A stretch of 26,872 bases of DNA, taken from contig JAFACO010000336.1 of NCBI GenBank assembly GCA_023425485.1, positions 1-26,872 of the forward strand, read 5' to 3'. Position 1 is the stretch's first letter; each line of letters begins with the position of its first letter. The DNA comes from Bacillota bacterium. Its GTDB lineage: Bacteria > Bacillota > Clostridia > Lachnospirales > Lachnospiraceae. Made by a program: the position numbers and the translations under genes. This document shows, piece by piece, positions 1 through 7,121 of the stretch. A model generated the notes under the pieces. It made no database searches and was not told the origin of the DNA. It saw nothing but the letters and a program-made list of their open reading frames with translations.

Positions 1-324
1 GATCTATACTATTTGATTTTGTTAAGCATGGTGTAACATATGTTTGACAACCCTACAAATATGCTAATACATAAAGATTAATTTGCTAATAAGTAATCAG
101 CTTTTGCATGTTTCATTACATAAAGAGAAAGTGAGAAGGGTTAATTCTATGTACACAATTGTATATATGCTTTAGCAACCGACAATTGCATATGTAAATA
201 ATTTAGTTCTGGAATTTGCTTATAATAGCTATATAATAATAGACAAAAGGTAATTTCAATTGTATGAAACATGGGGCAAAAGTTTTGTTTGATCTATAAT
301 AAAATGTAGAGAAGGTGTGAATTT
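1..324. other. AT-rich region upstream of the XRE regulator
   Basis: No open reading frame with a credible ribosome site is visible here. The stretch is very AT-rich and holds several -10-like hexamers (TATAAT at 221-226, 232-237 and 295-300), none with a convincing -35 at proper spacing. TTGACA at 44-49 lies 15 bp before TAATAC at 65-70, which is preceded by TG, so a weak extended -10 promoter is possible. The regulator's ribosome site AGAAGGTG lies at about 311-318. Confidence 0.5.
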
Positions 325-789
325 ATGAATACTCGGATGATTGCAAAAAATTTAGTAAGTTTACGAAAGTCACACAATTGGACTCAAGATGATATCTCAG
401 ATATATTACATATCTCAAGACAAGCAATATCAAAATGGGAAACAGGAGTGTCCATACCCAATTTAGAGGCACTTTTAGAGCTTTCGAAACTATATCAGAT
501 AACAATTAATGATATATTAGAGCCACAAGGTTGTGCACAAATAGCAGATTTTGAACAAATTGGTGATCTCGATTCTTCAGAGTTAAAAGCTATTCTTGGC
601 TCATTTAGTGTAGAAGAAATAGTAAAAGCATCTATGGGTGCATCTCCAGAAACTAACAACTTATTAAAGAAACTCTTTAAAGAAATTGATTTTATGAAAG
701 AGAAAACAATTATTGGTAGTGTAAGAATAACTGAAATCGAAAAGATTCATAAAGATATTGTGGATACAATTAATACAAAGCTTTCTTAA
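325..789 (+). CDS. XRE-family helix-turn-helix transcriptional regulator
   Basis: A 154-residue DNA-binding regulator, presumably cytoplasmic. Residues 5-60 form a classic Cro/CI-type helix-turn-helix (LRKSHNWTQDDISDILHISR followed by QAISKWETG), ending in the usual IPNLEALLELSKLYQITINDIL segment. The C-terminal half (about 70-154) has no domain I can name. It is helical and charged, with the segment VKASMGASPETNNLLKKLF. The ATG is preceded by AGAAGGTG at a good distance. The gene stands alone, with a probable terminator 110 bp downstream. The ligand and targets cannot be read from sequence. The HTH call is secure; the regulatory role is inferred from the family. Confidence 0.85.
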   Translation: MNTRMIAKNLVSLRKSHNWTQDDISDILHISRQAISKWETGVSIPNLEALLELSKLYQITINDILEPQGCAQIADFEQIGDLDSSELKAILGSFSVEEIVKASMGASPETNNLLKKLFKEIDFMKEKTIIGSVRITEIEKIHKDIVDTINTKLS

Positions 790-901
790 TTTTCCTCGAG
801 CAAAACTTATATTCATAGCTTCATGTAATACATAGTTGAGTTTTAATTCTTTATAACATTCATTTCGTTTTATTATAAATTATATGAACGAGAGAATACT
901 T

Positions 902-941
902 AACACTTTTTAACCTATGAGCGGTTAGAAGGTGTTTTTTT
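902..941 (+). terminator. Rho-independent terminator
   Basis: AACACTTTTTAACC pairs with GGTTAGAAGGTGTT (G-U pairs allowed) around the loop TATGAGC, followed by a run of T. It probably ends the XRE regulator transcript. The rest of 790-1162 shows no gene, only a near-repeat of TTTACAAAG around 1030-1060 and an AAGGAGG-like site near 971 with no usable start. Confidence 0.75.
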
Positions 942-1148
942 ATGTGATGATTTAAAAGAAACTTTAGCTTAAGGAGGCCTGTATTTCTCTTAAAATAGGT
1001 GCATCTTATTTACATATTCAGTTTTCATTTACAAAGATGGCTTTCGTTTTTACAAAGTTGTATCTCGCTTTACTATTAAATTTTCTAAAAGAAGATTATT
1101 CATAGTTGCTCTTGCAATTATTTAATAACAATAATAATTTATCGATTA

Positions 1149-1166
1149 TCAATAAATATTTATTGA
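1149..1166. promoter_or_regulatory. 18-bp perfect palindrome (candidate operator)
   Basis: TCAATAAATATTTATTGA is a perfect inverted repeat whose right end overlaps the TTGACA -35 hexamer of the promoter for the DUF2975 gene. That position suits a repressor such as one of the two XRE proteins flanking it. The binding protein is inference. Confidence 0.55.
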
Positions 1167-1191
1167 CAGTCAGTTTGATTGGTGCTATATT
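1163..1191 (+). promoter_or_regulatory. SigA-type promoter of the DUF2975 cluster
   Basis: TTGACA (1163-1168), a 17-bp spacer, and an extended -10 TGC-TATATT (1183-1191). Transcription would start near 1198, giving a short leader before the AGGAGA ribosome site at 1208-1213. Confidence 0.85.
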
Positions 1192-1220
1192 AAGGATAAA
1201 TAAAAATAGGAGATAAAGGT

Positions 1221-1670
1221 ATGAATAAAAGTTTTTTAGTTAGATTTACAAAGGCTTGTTTGGATTTTATGTTTTTTTCAGGAATTCTAGTGACTTTAAC
1301 AGTGCCGGTTAGCTTTCATTACGTAGGTGAGTTTTATAGTATTTTTACTAAATTCTATCTGCCTTTCACAATTATTTTCATAATTGCAGGTATATTCGCA
1401 GTATTGATTTTAAAAGAACTTAGAAGCATGTTTGCAACAGTTCTAAAAGGCGACCCCTTTGTTAAGGGAAATGTAATCTCCTTAAAGAGAATGGGTATGT
1501 GTTCCTTCATTATTTCACTTTCCATGGCGGTTAGATTAATTTTTGTTGTAACCCCAGCAGCATTGGTACTTGTAGCTGTCTTTTTGATTGCAGGATTATT
1601 TTCTTTGGTCCTTTCCTTAGTATTTGAGCAGGCGGTTATTTATAAGGAAGAGAATGATCTGACAATCTAA
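1221..1670 (+). CDS. DUF2975-type small integral membrane protein
   Basis: A 149-residue hydrophobic protein with four predicted membrane segments (about 14-36, 44-64, 90-111 and 114-138). The short cytoplasmic stretch LKELRSMFATVLKGDPFV between the second and third segments, with its GDPFV ending, is typical of DUF2975 proteins. It is followed 64 bp later by a small XRE protein. DUF2975 plus YozG-like HTH is a recurrent pair in Firmicutes whose function is not established. The ATG has AGGAGA upstream and lies under a strong promoter. Family assignment is from memory of the pattern; no activity can be claimed. Confidence 0.75.
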   Translation: MNKSFLVRFTKACLDFMFFSGILVTLTVPVSFHYVGEFYSIFTKFYLPFTIIFIIAGIFAVLILKELRSMFATVLKGDPFVKGNVISLKRMGMCSFIISLSMAVRLIFVVTPAALVLVAVFLIAGLFSLVLSLVFEQAVIYKEENDLTI

Positions 1671-1671
1671 C

Positions 1672-1692
1672 AGGAAAGTACATTACTTTCCT
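1672..1692. other. Intercistronic stem-loop
   Basis: AGGAAAGTA and TACTTTCCT form a perfect 9-bp stem with a three-base loop just after the DUF2975 stop codon. There is no T-run behind it, so it may act as an RNA-processing or stability element between the two cistrons rather than a full terminator. Confidence 0.5.
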
Positions 1693-1734
1693 ACGGTCTT
1701 GTAATGGCATGGAAGGCCATATTGGAGGGATAAC

Positions 1735-1956
1735 ATGATAATTGTAAACTTAGATGTAGTAATGGCACAAAGAAAGATAGGGTTAACTGAATTGGCGTCA
1801 CAAGTCGACCTAACGCTAGCCAACTTATCAATACTTAAGAATAACAAAGCGAAAGCAATACGATTTAGCACGCTGGAGGCAATTTGCAAAGCGTTAAACT
1901 GTCAGCCCGGCGATATTTTGACCTATGTAGAAGATGAAAAAGATAACACAATATAA
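1735..1956 (+). CDS. Small XRE-family regulator (YozG-like)
   Basis: A 73-residue protein that is almost entirely one Cro/CI-type helix-turn-helix. The helix pair spans about residues 10-40 (IGLTELASQVDLTLANLSIL), followed by FSTLEAICKALNCQPGDIL, the usual end of these mini-regulators. The ribosome site GGAGGG lies at 1724-1729. It sits between DUF2975 and DUF4173 membrane proteins, an arrangement seen in other Firmicutes, and is the natural candidate to bind the palindrome over the upstream promoter. Autoregulation is inferred from position, not shown. The stop codon lies inside a 21-bp inverted repeat. Confidence 0.8.
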   Translation: MIIVNLDVVMAQRKIGLTELASQVDLTLANLSILKNNKAKAIRFSTLEAICKALNCQPGDILTYVEDEKDNTI

Positions 1957-1968
1957 AATTTATATTGT
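1948..1968. promoter_or_regulatory. 21-bp AT-rich inverted repeat over a stop codon
   Basis: ACAATATAAA and TTTATATTGT are exact inverted copies around a single central A. The left half contains the last codons and TAA of the small XRE gene. It could be a second operator or simply a weak hairpin. There is no clear promoter immediately downstream. Confidence 0.4.
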
Positions 1969-2105
1969 CAATTTGATGGAATATTAATTTTAATTAACTT
2001 ACAGTACACGAATTGTCATTTATGAATTTAATAGATATGAATTTATAGACGAGTTATTGTAAATAGCATAACTTACTCACACCATCATAGAATTGGAGGT
2101 TTCTT

Positions 2106-3539
2106 ATGGAAAATCAAAATGAAAAGGTAGCATCTCCGCTACTGATACAATTTAGAGAGAACTTTGGGATATTTGGCGGAATCAGTTTGCTCTTTGGGAT
2201 TGGTTTTGCAATATTATTTTATAAAGCAGGTATAGGTTTAAATACTTTGTTAATTACCTTATTAATCATAAGTTTACTTTTCTTCGGGTATAAGAAACTG
2301 TCTTTAACCGTAAAGAAGGGGACAAAGCTCTATTTTCTTGGAGCATTTTTGTTGGCAGTATCAACGGTATTAACAAGCAGTGAAACTCTGCATTTTCTTA
2401 ATATAGTTGCAATTCTTATTCTATTGGATTTATCCATGTTGCATCAAATTTATGAAAATGGAGCATGGGATTTTCTAAAGCATTTTTTAAAAATGTTAGG
2501 GATGCCTTTTCGAGCAATCGGAAGTATTGGATTACCCTTCATAGACTTTACTAAGTTCCTGCAAAAAACAAGTGTGTTTAAGAACGATAAAGTGCGTAAT
2601 ATTTTTATCGGTGTATTAATTTCCATCCCATTTTTATGGATGGTTACAGCTTTACTAGCAAATGCTGATATGGTATTTGGTAAGTTGACCAATCAGATTC
2701 TAGATGTTTTTGCATCCACAGATATTATAGGCATACTACTTATGATTTTTGTTGGATTCCTCATCTGCTACTGTGTATTTGCAGCAGCAGTTTCCAATGT
2801 GGGGATAGAAGAGAAACGATTCTGGAAGAAGGCAGATTCTTCAATAGCAACTACAGTATTATTAGTATTAACAATAGTTTATGCGCTCTTTTGCGGAATT
2901 CAGATTATCTATTTATTTGCAAAAGGAGTGTTCCAGCTGCCAGAGGGATTTACCTATGCGGAATATGCCAGACAGGGCTTTTTTGAATTGCTGTTTGTCG
3001 CTATTCTTAATGTTGCCTTAATTGTTACATGTAGAGCTTTATTTGAAAATAGTAAAATATTGCAGATTGTGAAGACTTGTATGACAGTATGTACGTATGT
3101 GCTTATTATATCTGCAACCTGCAGAATGCTGCTTTATATAAGCGCATATCATTTGACTTTCCTTCGGATGTTTGTTTTATTATCCTTGTTTATCGTAACA
3201 TTGTTACTTACAGGTGTGCTAATTTCAGAATTTCGGCCGACATTTCCATTATTTCAATACTTTGTAGTTGTAATTGCAGTTAGTTATACAGTGTTTTCTT
3301 TCTCAAAGCCGGACTATATTATTGCTTCCTACCGACTGGAGCAAGAGGAACTGGATCAAGATGACTTGTTTTATCTAACTCATGAATTATCTCTGGATGC
3401 TGCTTCTTTGGTGCTTCCGGTTGCTAATAATACGAATAATTATAATGATAAAATAGAAAATGAAGCTAAGAACATGGGGATCAGAGATTTTAATTTATCC
3501 AGTTATTTAGCTAATGAGGAATTGAAGAAGTATAAATAA
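2106..3539 (+). CDS. DUF4173/DUF4153-type polytopic membrane protein
   Basis: A 477-residue integral membrane protein with roughly ten hydrophobic segments from about residue 20 to 405 and a soluble C-terminal tail of about 70 residues. The layout, and the segment PFLWMVTALLANADMVF..., match the DUF4153/DUF4173 membrane family found next to DUF2975/XRE pairs. The ribosome site GGAGG is at 2095-2099. The gene follows the small XRE gene by 149 bp and may be read from the promoter at 1163 or from an unseen one. The near-C-terminal motif SYRLEQEELDQDDLFYLTHE lies after the last membrane segment. No enzymatic motif is visible, so function is unknown. Confidence 0.7.
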   Translation: MENQNEKVASPLLIQFRENFGIFGGISLLFGIGFAILFYKAGIGLNTLLITLLIISLLFFGYKKLSLTVKKGTKLYFLGAFLLAVSTVLTSSETLHFLNIVAILILLDLSMLHQIYENGAWDFLKHFLKMLGMPFRAIGSIGLPFIDFTKFLQKTSVFKNDKVRNIFIGVLISIPFLWMVTALLANADMVFGKLTNQILDVFASTDIIGILLMIFVGFLICYCVFAAAVSNVGIEEKRFWKKADSSIATTVLLVLTIVYALFCGIQIIYLFAKGVFQLPEGFTYAEYARQGFFELLFVAILNVALIVTCRALFENSKILQIVKTCMTVCTYVLIISATCRMLLYISAYHLTFLRMFVLLSLFIVTLLLTGVLISEFRPTFPLFQYFVVVIAVSYTVFSFSKPDYIIASYRLEQEELDQDDLFYLTHELSLDAASLVLPVANNTNNYNDKIENEAKNMGIRDFNLSSYLANEELKKYK

Positions 3540-3542
3540 TAA

Positions 3543-3628
3543 TGATTAGAGTATGGGTAGTTATTGAGCTAATTCATAGTGCTAATTCGTAGAGCTATGC
3601 TGTTGGTAAGCTTATAAAACTCTAATCA
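3543..3628. other. Long-range inverted repeat after the DUF4173 gene
   Basis: TGATTAGAGT (3543-3552) and ACTCTAATCA (3619-3628) are exact 10-bp inverted copies enclosing two near-direct copies of GCTAATTC[AG]TA. No T-run follows. It lies directly behind the stop codon and may fold in the 3' untranslated RNA. Confidence 0.45.
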
Positions 3629-3652
3629 ATAGTAATTAAAAAACGTGAAGAA

Positions 3653-3774
3653 AAGTCAGACGTATAAGCAAAGTAAGACATATAAGAGAAGTAAGATATA
3701 AGAAATGTAAGATATAAGAAATGTAAGACATATAAGAAAAGTAAGATATATAAGTGAAGTAAGGCATATAAGAA
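3653..3774. repeat. Seven tandem 18/16-bp repeats
   Basis: The consensus is AAGTAAGACATATAAGAA. Units lie at 3653-3670, 3671-3688, 3689-3704, 3705-3720, 3721-3738, 3739-3756 and 3757-3774. The third and fourth are 16 bp because they read GATATAAG where the others read GACATATAAG. The final unit supplies most of the left arm of the hairpin at 3765-3807. No coding potential is evident. Confidence 0.9.
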
Positions 3775-3807
3775 AAGTGCGGATATGAACCGCACTTTTC
3801 TTATATG
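3765..3807. terminator. Perfect 18-bp hairpin, likely bidirectional terminator
   Basis: CATATAAGAAAAGTGCGG pairs perfectly with CCGCACTTTTCTTATATG around the loop ATATGAA. It lies between the convergent DUF4173 gene and the ABC permease gene, 54 bp from the latter's stop. The U-rich tract is inside the stem on either strand, so termination is likely but not of the textbook form. Confidence 0.7.
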
Positions 3808-3860
3808 TAGTGTAGAACACCGATTGTAATTATCGAATAATCCAACAGAATGCAGCTATT

Positions 3861-4505
3861 CTAAACTTGCCTTCGGTATACCAGAACAGAAAGGTGATAA
3901 GACAAATAATAGATAATGCAACTTGCAATTAGGCAAAAAGCAATCAATAAACTGGTATGAGATAACATAAAAGTGATAATATTTGAAAGCGAAGAAACAA
4001 AGGAAGGTAATGGAATGAATGACATAATTACTATGAATGGAATTGCACTCCAAATTCTTCCCTTTGTATATCCTAATTTGAAGAGTATTGGCATCTGTAA
4101 TCCTACAATAGTAGTAAAAATTAATAGAGATAAACTAATTCCAATGAAACTATCCATTTTTGTTATAGTAATGTTCTTGAAGTATGAGAGCGGCAGGTAA
4201 AGAATTAAGGAAAGTAATAGGCACACAAAATAACTTAAGATGATATATAGGTACCTGCCTAGAACTATGTTCTTCAGGCTTATGGAAACAGAACCATAAA
4301 GCCGATTAAGCTTGTTTTTTTCTTGAATGATAAAGATATTGAAGGACATCAGTGCCGTAAACCAAGCACTGGTAATGCATATGGTTATAATATCCGAACC
4401 CATCACGCTAAACAAGGTAACTACAAATACAAGTGATAAATAGCCAGGAAGCTGAGATTTCATTGTAAAGAAATCAAGCTTAGTAAACTTCCAAGAATTT
4501 GTCAT
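3861..4505 (-). CDS. ABC-2-type transporter permease
   Basis: A 214-residue hydrophobic protein with about six membrane segments, the size and pattern of the short ABC-2 permeases paired with YtrA-type ATPases. After a short soluble start (MTNSWKFTKLDFFTMKSQL), segments fall at about 20-60, 85-105, 115-140, 155-175 and 180-205. The short internal motif FIIQEKNKLNRLYGSVSISL is the characteristic cytoplasmic loop of this group. Its ATG overlaps the ATPase stop by four bases (ATGA), so the two are translationally coupled. Together they would form an exporter in the cytoplasmic membrane. The substrate is unknown; envelope-active peptides are common for the family. Confidence 0.8.
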   Translation of the reverse strand: MTNSWKFTKLDFFTMKSQLPGYLSLVFVVTLFSVMGSDIITICITSAWFTALMSFNIFIIQEKNKLNRLYGSVSISLKNIVLGRYLYIILSYFVCLLLSLILYLPLSYFKNITITKMDSFIGISLSLLIFTTIVGLQMPILFKLGYTKGRIWSAIPFIVIMSFIPLPSFVSSLSNIITFMLSHTSLLIAFCLIASCIIYYLSYHLSVLVYRRQV

Positions 4506-5365
4506 TGTTTATCTCCTCCTTTACCCATACTGATAACGATATCGTCAATAGAACAATTTTCTATAACACAATGTTTAAAGTTTGGAACTTCTTTCGAACG
4601 TATGACTCCTTGAAACCCTACATTTGTCTTGCGAAGACCAATAACAGACTTTTCCAGTTGCAATGTTAAATCTCCTGGTTTCCCTTTGATATTATAATAA
4701 TTGTTTAAGAGGTCTTCCATACTGCCACTGTAAATCATATTACCAAGATTTAAGAGGGTGATATAGTCGGCAACACGTTCCAGATCCGTTGTTATATGAG
4801 TAGAAAAGAGCACGCTTTTTTCACCATCTTTAATATATTCTTGTATAATCTCCAGAAATTCATCTCTGGCAATAGGGTCAAGCCCGCTGGTAGGTTCATC
4901 CAGAATAAGAAGTTTTGCATTATGAGAAAAAGCACAGGCAAGCATTAACTTCATCTGCATACCACGGGAAAGTGCACTTACTTTCTTACCATAGGGTAAT
5001 TGAAAACGTGTAACCATTTCATCAAAGGTGCTGTGACTCCAATTATTATAGAAGAGGGAGATTGCTTTTTCGGTATCTTTCACTGTCCAGCTATCTACAT
5101 AAAACACACTATCAAAAACAACGCCTACCTCCTGTTTAATTATATTCTCATACTTTTTACTGTCTTTTTCAAATACATAGATATCTCCCGTATCTTTATC
5201 CAGCATATTTAGTATAAGTTGTATGGTTGTTGTCTTTCCTGCACCATTTGCTCCGACAAGACCCATAATATACCCCTTTGGAAGTTGAAAACTTATATCT
5301 TTCAACTGAAATCCTATAAAGTTTTTGCTAACATTTTTAAGTTCTAAGATATTCTCATTCATCAT
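4502..5365 (-). CDS. ABC transporter ATP-binding protein (YtrB-like)
   Basis: A 287-residue cytoplasmic ATPase that powers the adjacent permease. Walker A is GANGAGKTT (38-46), the signature is ALSRGMQMKL (131-140; the usual GGQ is RGM, common in this subfamily), Walker B is LLILDE (152-157) followed by the D-loop SGLD, and the switch histidine is in FSTHITTDLE (about 188-196). A 60-80-residue C-terminal extension follows the nucleotide-binding domain, as in GntR-linked ATPases. The start overlaps the 3' end of the GntR gene and the ribosome site GGAGG lies within that gene. The operon order GntR - ATPase - permease is the YtrAB arrangement. Confidence 0.9.
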   Translation of the reverse strand: MMNENILELKNVSKNFIGFQLKDISFQLPKGYIMGLVGANGAGKTTTIQLILNMLDKDTGDIYVFEKDSKKYENIIKQEVGVVFDSVFYVDSWTVKDTEKAISLFYNNWSHSTFDEMVTRFQLPYGKKVSALSRGMQMKLMLACAFSHNAKLLILDEPTSGLDPIARDEFLEIIQEYIKDGEKSVLFSTHITTDLERVADYITLLNLGNMIYSGSMEDLLNNYYNIKGKPGDLTLQLEKSVIGLRKTNVGFQGVIRSKEVPNFKHCVIENCSIDDIVISMGKGGDKQ

Positions 5366-5735
5366 CTACCTCCAAGAGAAGCCGTAAAAGATTAATAATA
5401 TCCTCATCCTGCAGGGATGCTCTTTGAGCGGCTATAATTGCATTATTTAGATTGGTTTCAACTTCTTTAATAAGCTGTTCACGAACCAGACCCGAGCTGC
5501 TGGACATAACGAAGAATCCCTTACCCTGGCGACTCGTGATGAAGCCTTCCTGTTCCAGTTCGGTATATGCTCTTGTGGTCGTTAAAACACTAATTTTTAA
5601 ATCCTTTGCTAATTGACGAAGAGAAGGAAGCATTTCATCCTCCTTTAATTCCCCGGAGAATATTTGAGCTTTTACCTGTTCTTTTATCTGTTCATAAATC
5701 GGTAAACTGGAACTGTTAGATAGAACAATATACAA
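5355..5735 (-). CDS. GntR-family (YtrA subfamily) regulator with TTG start
   Basis: A 126-residue regulator. Residues 8-75 are the GntR winged helix (IYEQIKEQVKAQIFSGELK, then LPSLRQLAKDLKISVLTTTR and AYTELEQEGFITSRQGKGFF). The short C-terminal helical tail of about 45 residues, with no effector-binding domain, defines the YtrA type. The chosen start is TTG at 5733-5735, because AGGGGTG lies at the right distance and no ATG precedes the conserved domain. It probably represses its own operon, which also encodes an ABC exporter, and would respond to envelope-acting compounds as YtrA does. The regulatory role is inferred from family and context. Confidence 0.88.
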   Translation of the reverse strand: MYIVLSNSSSLPIYEQIKEQVKAQIFSGELKEDEMLPSLRQLAKDLKISVLTTTRAYTELEQEGFITSRQGKGFFVMSSSSGLVREQLIKEVETNLNNAIIAAQRASLQDEDIINLLRLLLEVDDE

Positions 5736-5748
5736 ATTTTCACCCCTA

Positions 5749-5774
5749 ACTGTTATTGTTGATTAATATACAGT
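5749..5774 (-). promoter_or_regulatory. Candidate GntR operator (imperfect inverted repeat)
   Basis: ACTGT (5749-5753) and ACAGT (5770-5774) are inverted, with further partly matched AT-rich flanks, between the -10 element and the ribosome site of the GntR operon. The arms touch the -10 hexamer, which suits autorepression. The GT...AC outer bases fit YtrA-type sites. This is a candidate only. Confidence 0.4.
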
Positions 5775-5800
5775 ATAAACAGATATGACAGATGTGTCAA
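5772..5800 (-). promoter_or_regulatory. SigA-type promoter of the GntR-ABC operon
   Basis: Read on the minus strand: TTGACA (5800-5795), a 17-bp spacer, then TATACT (5777-5772). This is a near-consensus promoter about 37 bp ahead of the TTG start codon. Confidence 0.9.
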
Positions 5801-5916
5801 GGGAGTAGGTAAATAAATATTGCACCAATTATGCCAGTCATTTTTTAATGCAATATGCAAAGATCTAACCTATTATCCTAGAAATTAAACTTGTCTGTTT
5901 TCTTTTAACCAAAATG

Positions 5917-5925
5917 TGGTATACT
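5917..5925 (+). promoter_or_regulatory. Extended -10 promoter for the glycosyltransferases
   Basis: TGG-TATACT forms an extended -10. The best -35 at 17 bp is poor (GTTTTC). A transcript would start near 5932, just before the palindrome at 5949-5998. Confidence 0.5.
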
Positions 5926-5948
5926 GTTATTAAATTTTATTGTAATTA

Positions 5949-5998
5949 TTCAGAACCAAGCTCGAAAACCAATGGTTTCCTCGCTGCTTGGCTCTGAA
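5949..5998. repeat. Palindromic intergenic repeat, copy A
   Basis: TTCAGAACCAAGC and GCTTGGCTCTGAA are inverted with one mismatch. Between them lies a second hairpin in which AAACC and GGTTT face each other across AAT, bracketed by AGC-TC-GA and TCGCT. The same core recurs at 19101-19230 and in shortened form near 12700. It sits in the presumed 5' leader of the first glycosyltransferase gene. Confidence 0.85.
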
Positions 5999-6080
5999 CA
6001 GTTTCATTTTATTAACTATGGAAAGGATTCAAAGCACGGTAGCAGTGATTTGAAATGCCGGTTTGGCATAGGTAGATAAT

Positions 6081-7025
6081 ATGGATTTACAAACAAAAAA
6101 GAATGCCTGCGATACGTTAGATATAATCATCCCGGCATATCATTCGGATCATAAATTTCAGCAGTTAATTACGATGCTATTTAAGCAAACGAGAAAGCCA
6201 GACAGAGTAATTGTCCTTCATACGCAGGATTCACCAGAGGATGTGCAGCAATTACCAGATAATATAGAGGGCAAGATAGAGGTTATACCAATTGAGAAGA
6301 CAGCCTTTGATCATGGTGGTACAAGAAAATATGGTGCGTCTTTATCAAATGCAGATATTCTTATGTTTATGACACAGGATGCGATACCTGCGGATGAGCA
6401 CTTAATTGAACGGTTGTTAGAACCCTATGCCGATGAACAGGTTGCAGCTACTTATGCAAGGCAGCTGGCAAATGATAAGGATGATATATTAGAAAAATAT
6501 ACAAGAGCCTTTAATTATCCAAAGAAAGATAGGGTAAAGACAAAAGAGGATTTAAAAACACTTGGTATCAAAACTTTTTTCTGCTCCAATGTGTGTGCTA
6601 CCTATCGCAGAAATGTATATGAAGAGCTTGGAGGTTTTGTAGATAAAACCATTTTTAATGAGGATATGATATTAGCATCAGGGATAATACAAACAGGATA
6701 TAAAATAGCATATGCTGCACAGGCTAAGGTCTACCATTCACACCATTACAGTTATATGCAGCAGTTCACTCGTAATTTTGATCTTGGTGTATCCCATAAT
6801 CAGTATAGTGAGGTTTTTTATGGTGTCAGTTCCCAGTCGGAAGGTATAAAACTAGTAACCAGCTGTCTTAAAACCCTAATAGATAAAAACCAGTTTTATC
6901 TTATACCGGAACTAATTATCAATAGCGCTTTTAAATTTGTTGGATATCAGATGGGCAAGCGCTATGATTTGTTCTCAAAAGATTTTGTTAGACGTTGCAG
7001 TATGAATAAATCGTATTGGAAATAA
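6081..7025 (+). CDS. Family 2 glycosyltransferase (rhamnosyltransferase-like)
   Basis: A 314-residue GT-A fold glycosyltransferase, cytoplasmic or membrane-associated. It begins with the family start LDIIIPAYHS (13-22). The block FDHGGTRKYGA (77-87) is characteristic of rhamnosyltransferase-like GT2 proteins. The metal-binding region reads FMTQDAIP (96-103), in place of a strict DXD. A conserved acceptor-side block follows (FFCSNVCATYRR, then FNEDMILASGII). It would transfer a sugar to a surface polysaccharide. The next gene encodes a second GT2, suggesting a small cell-surface glycan unit. The start has the modest ribosome site AGGT, next to a small hairpin (6055-6069). The exact sugar specificity cannot be read. 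Confidence 0.85.
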   Translation: MDLQTKKNACDTLDIIIPAYHSDHKFQQLITMLFKQTRKPDRVIVLHTQDSPEDVQQLPDNIEGKIEVIPIEKTAFDHGGTRKYGASLSNADILMFMTQDAIPADEHLIERLLEPYADEQVAATYARQLANDKDDILEKYTRAFNYPKKDRVKTKEDLKTLGIKTFFCSNVCATYRRNVYEELGGFVDKTIFNEDMILASGIIQTGYKIAYAAQAKVYHSHHYSYMQQFTRNFDLGVSHNQYSEVFYGVSSQSEGIKLVTSCLKTLIDKNQFYLIPELIINSAFKFVGYQMGKRYDLFSKDFVRRCSMNKSYWK

Positions 7026-7061
7026 TACAAAATAAGAACCAAAATAATAATTAGATGAGTG

Positions 7062-7094
7062 ATTGTAACTGTGAACGTACGGAACAGTTACAAT
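7062..7094 (+). other. Intercistronic 11-bp hairpin
   Basis: ATTGTAACTGT and ACAGTTACAAT form a perfect 11-bp stem around an 11-base loop between the two glycosyltransferase genes. The T-rich tail (TATTATAG) is weak, so it may be a partial terminator or processing element. It shows that this segment is a leader, not the N-terminus of the next protein. Confidence 0.6.
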
Positions 7095-7121
7095 TATTAT
7101 AGAAACAACGGAGTTGATAAA

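Noticed and set aside
3653..3774. CRISPR-like array
   Set aside because: The units are head-to-tail with no unique spacers, and 16-18 bp is too short. There are no cas genes.
7059..7121. N-terminal extension of the second glycosyltransferase
   Set aside because: It lacks a ribosome site and lies in an 11-bp hairpin. The conserved domain begins at the ATG at 7122, which has CGGAG.
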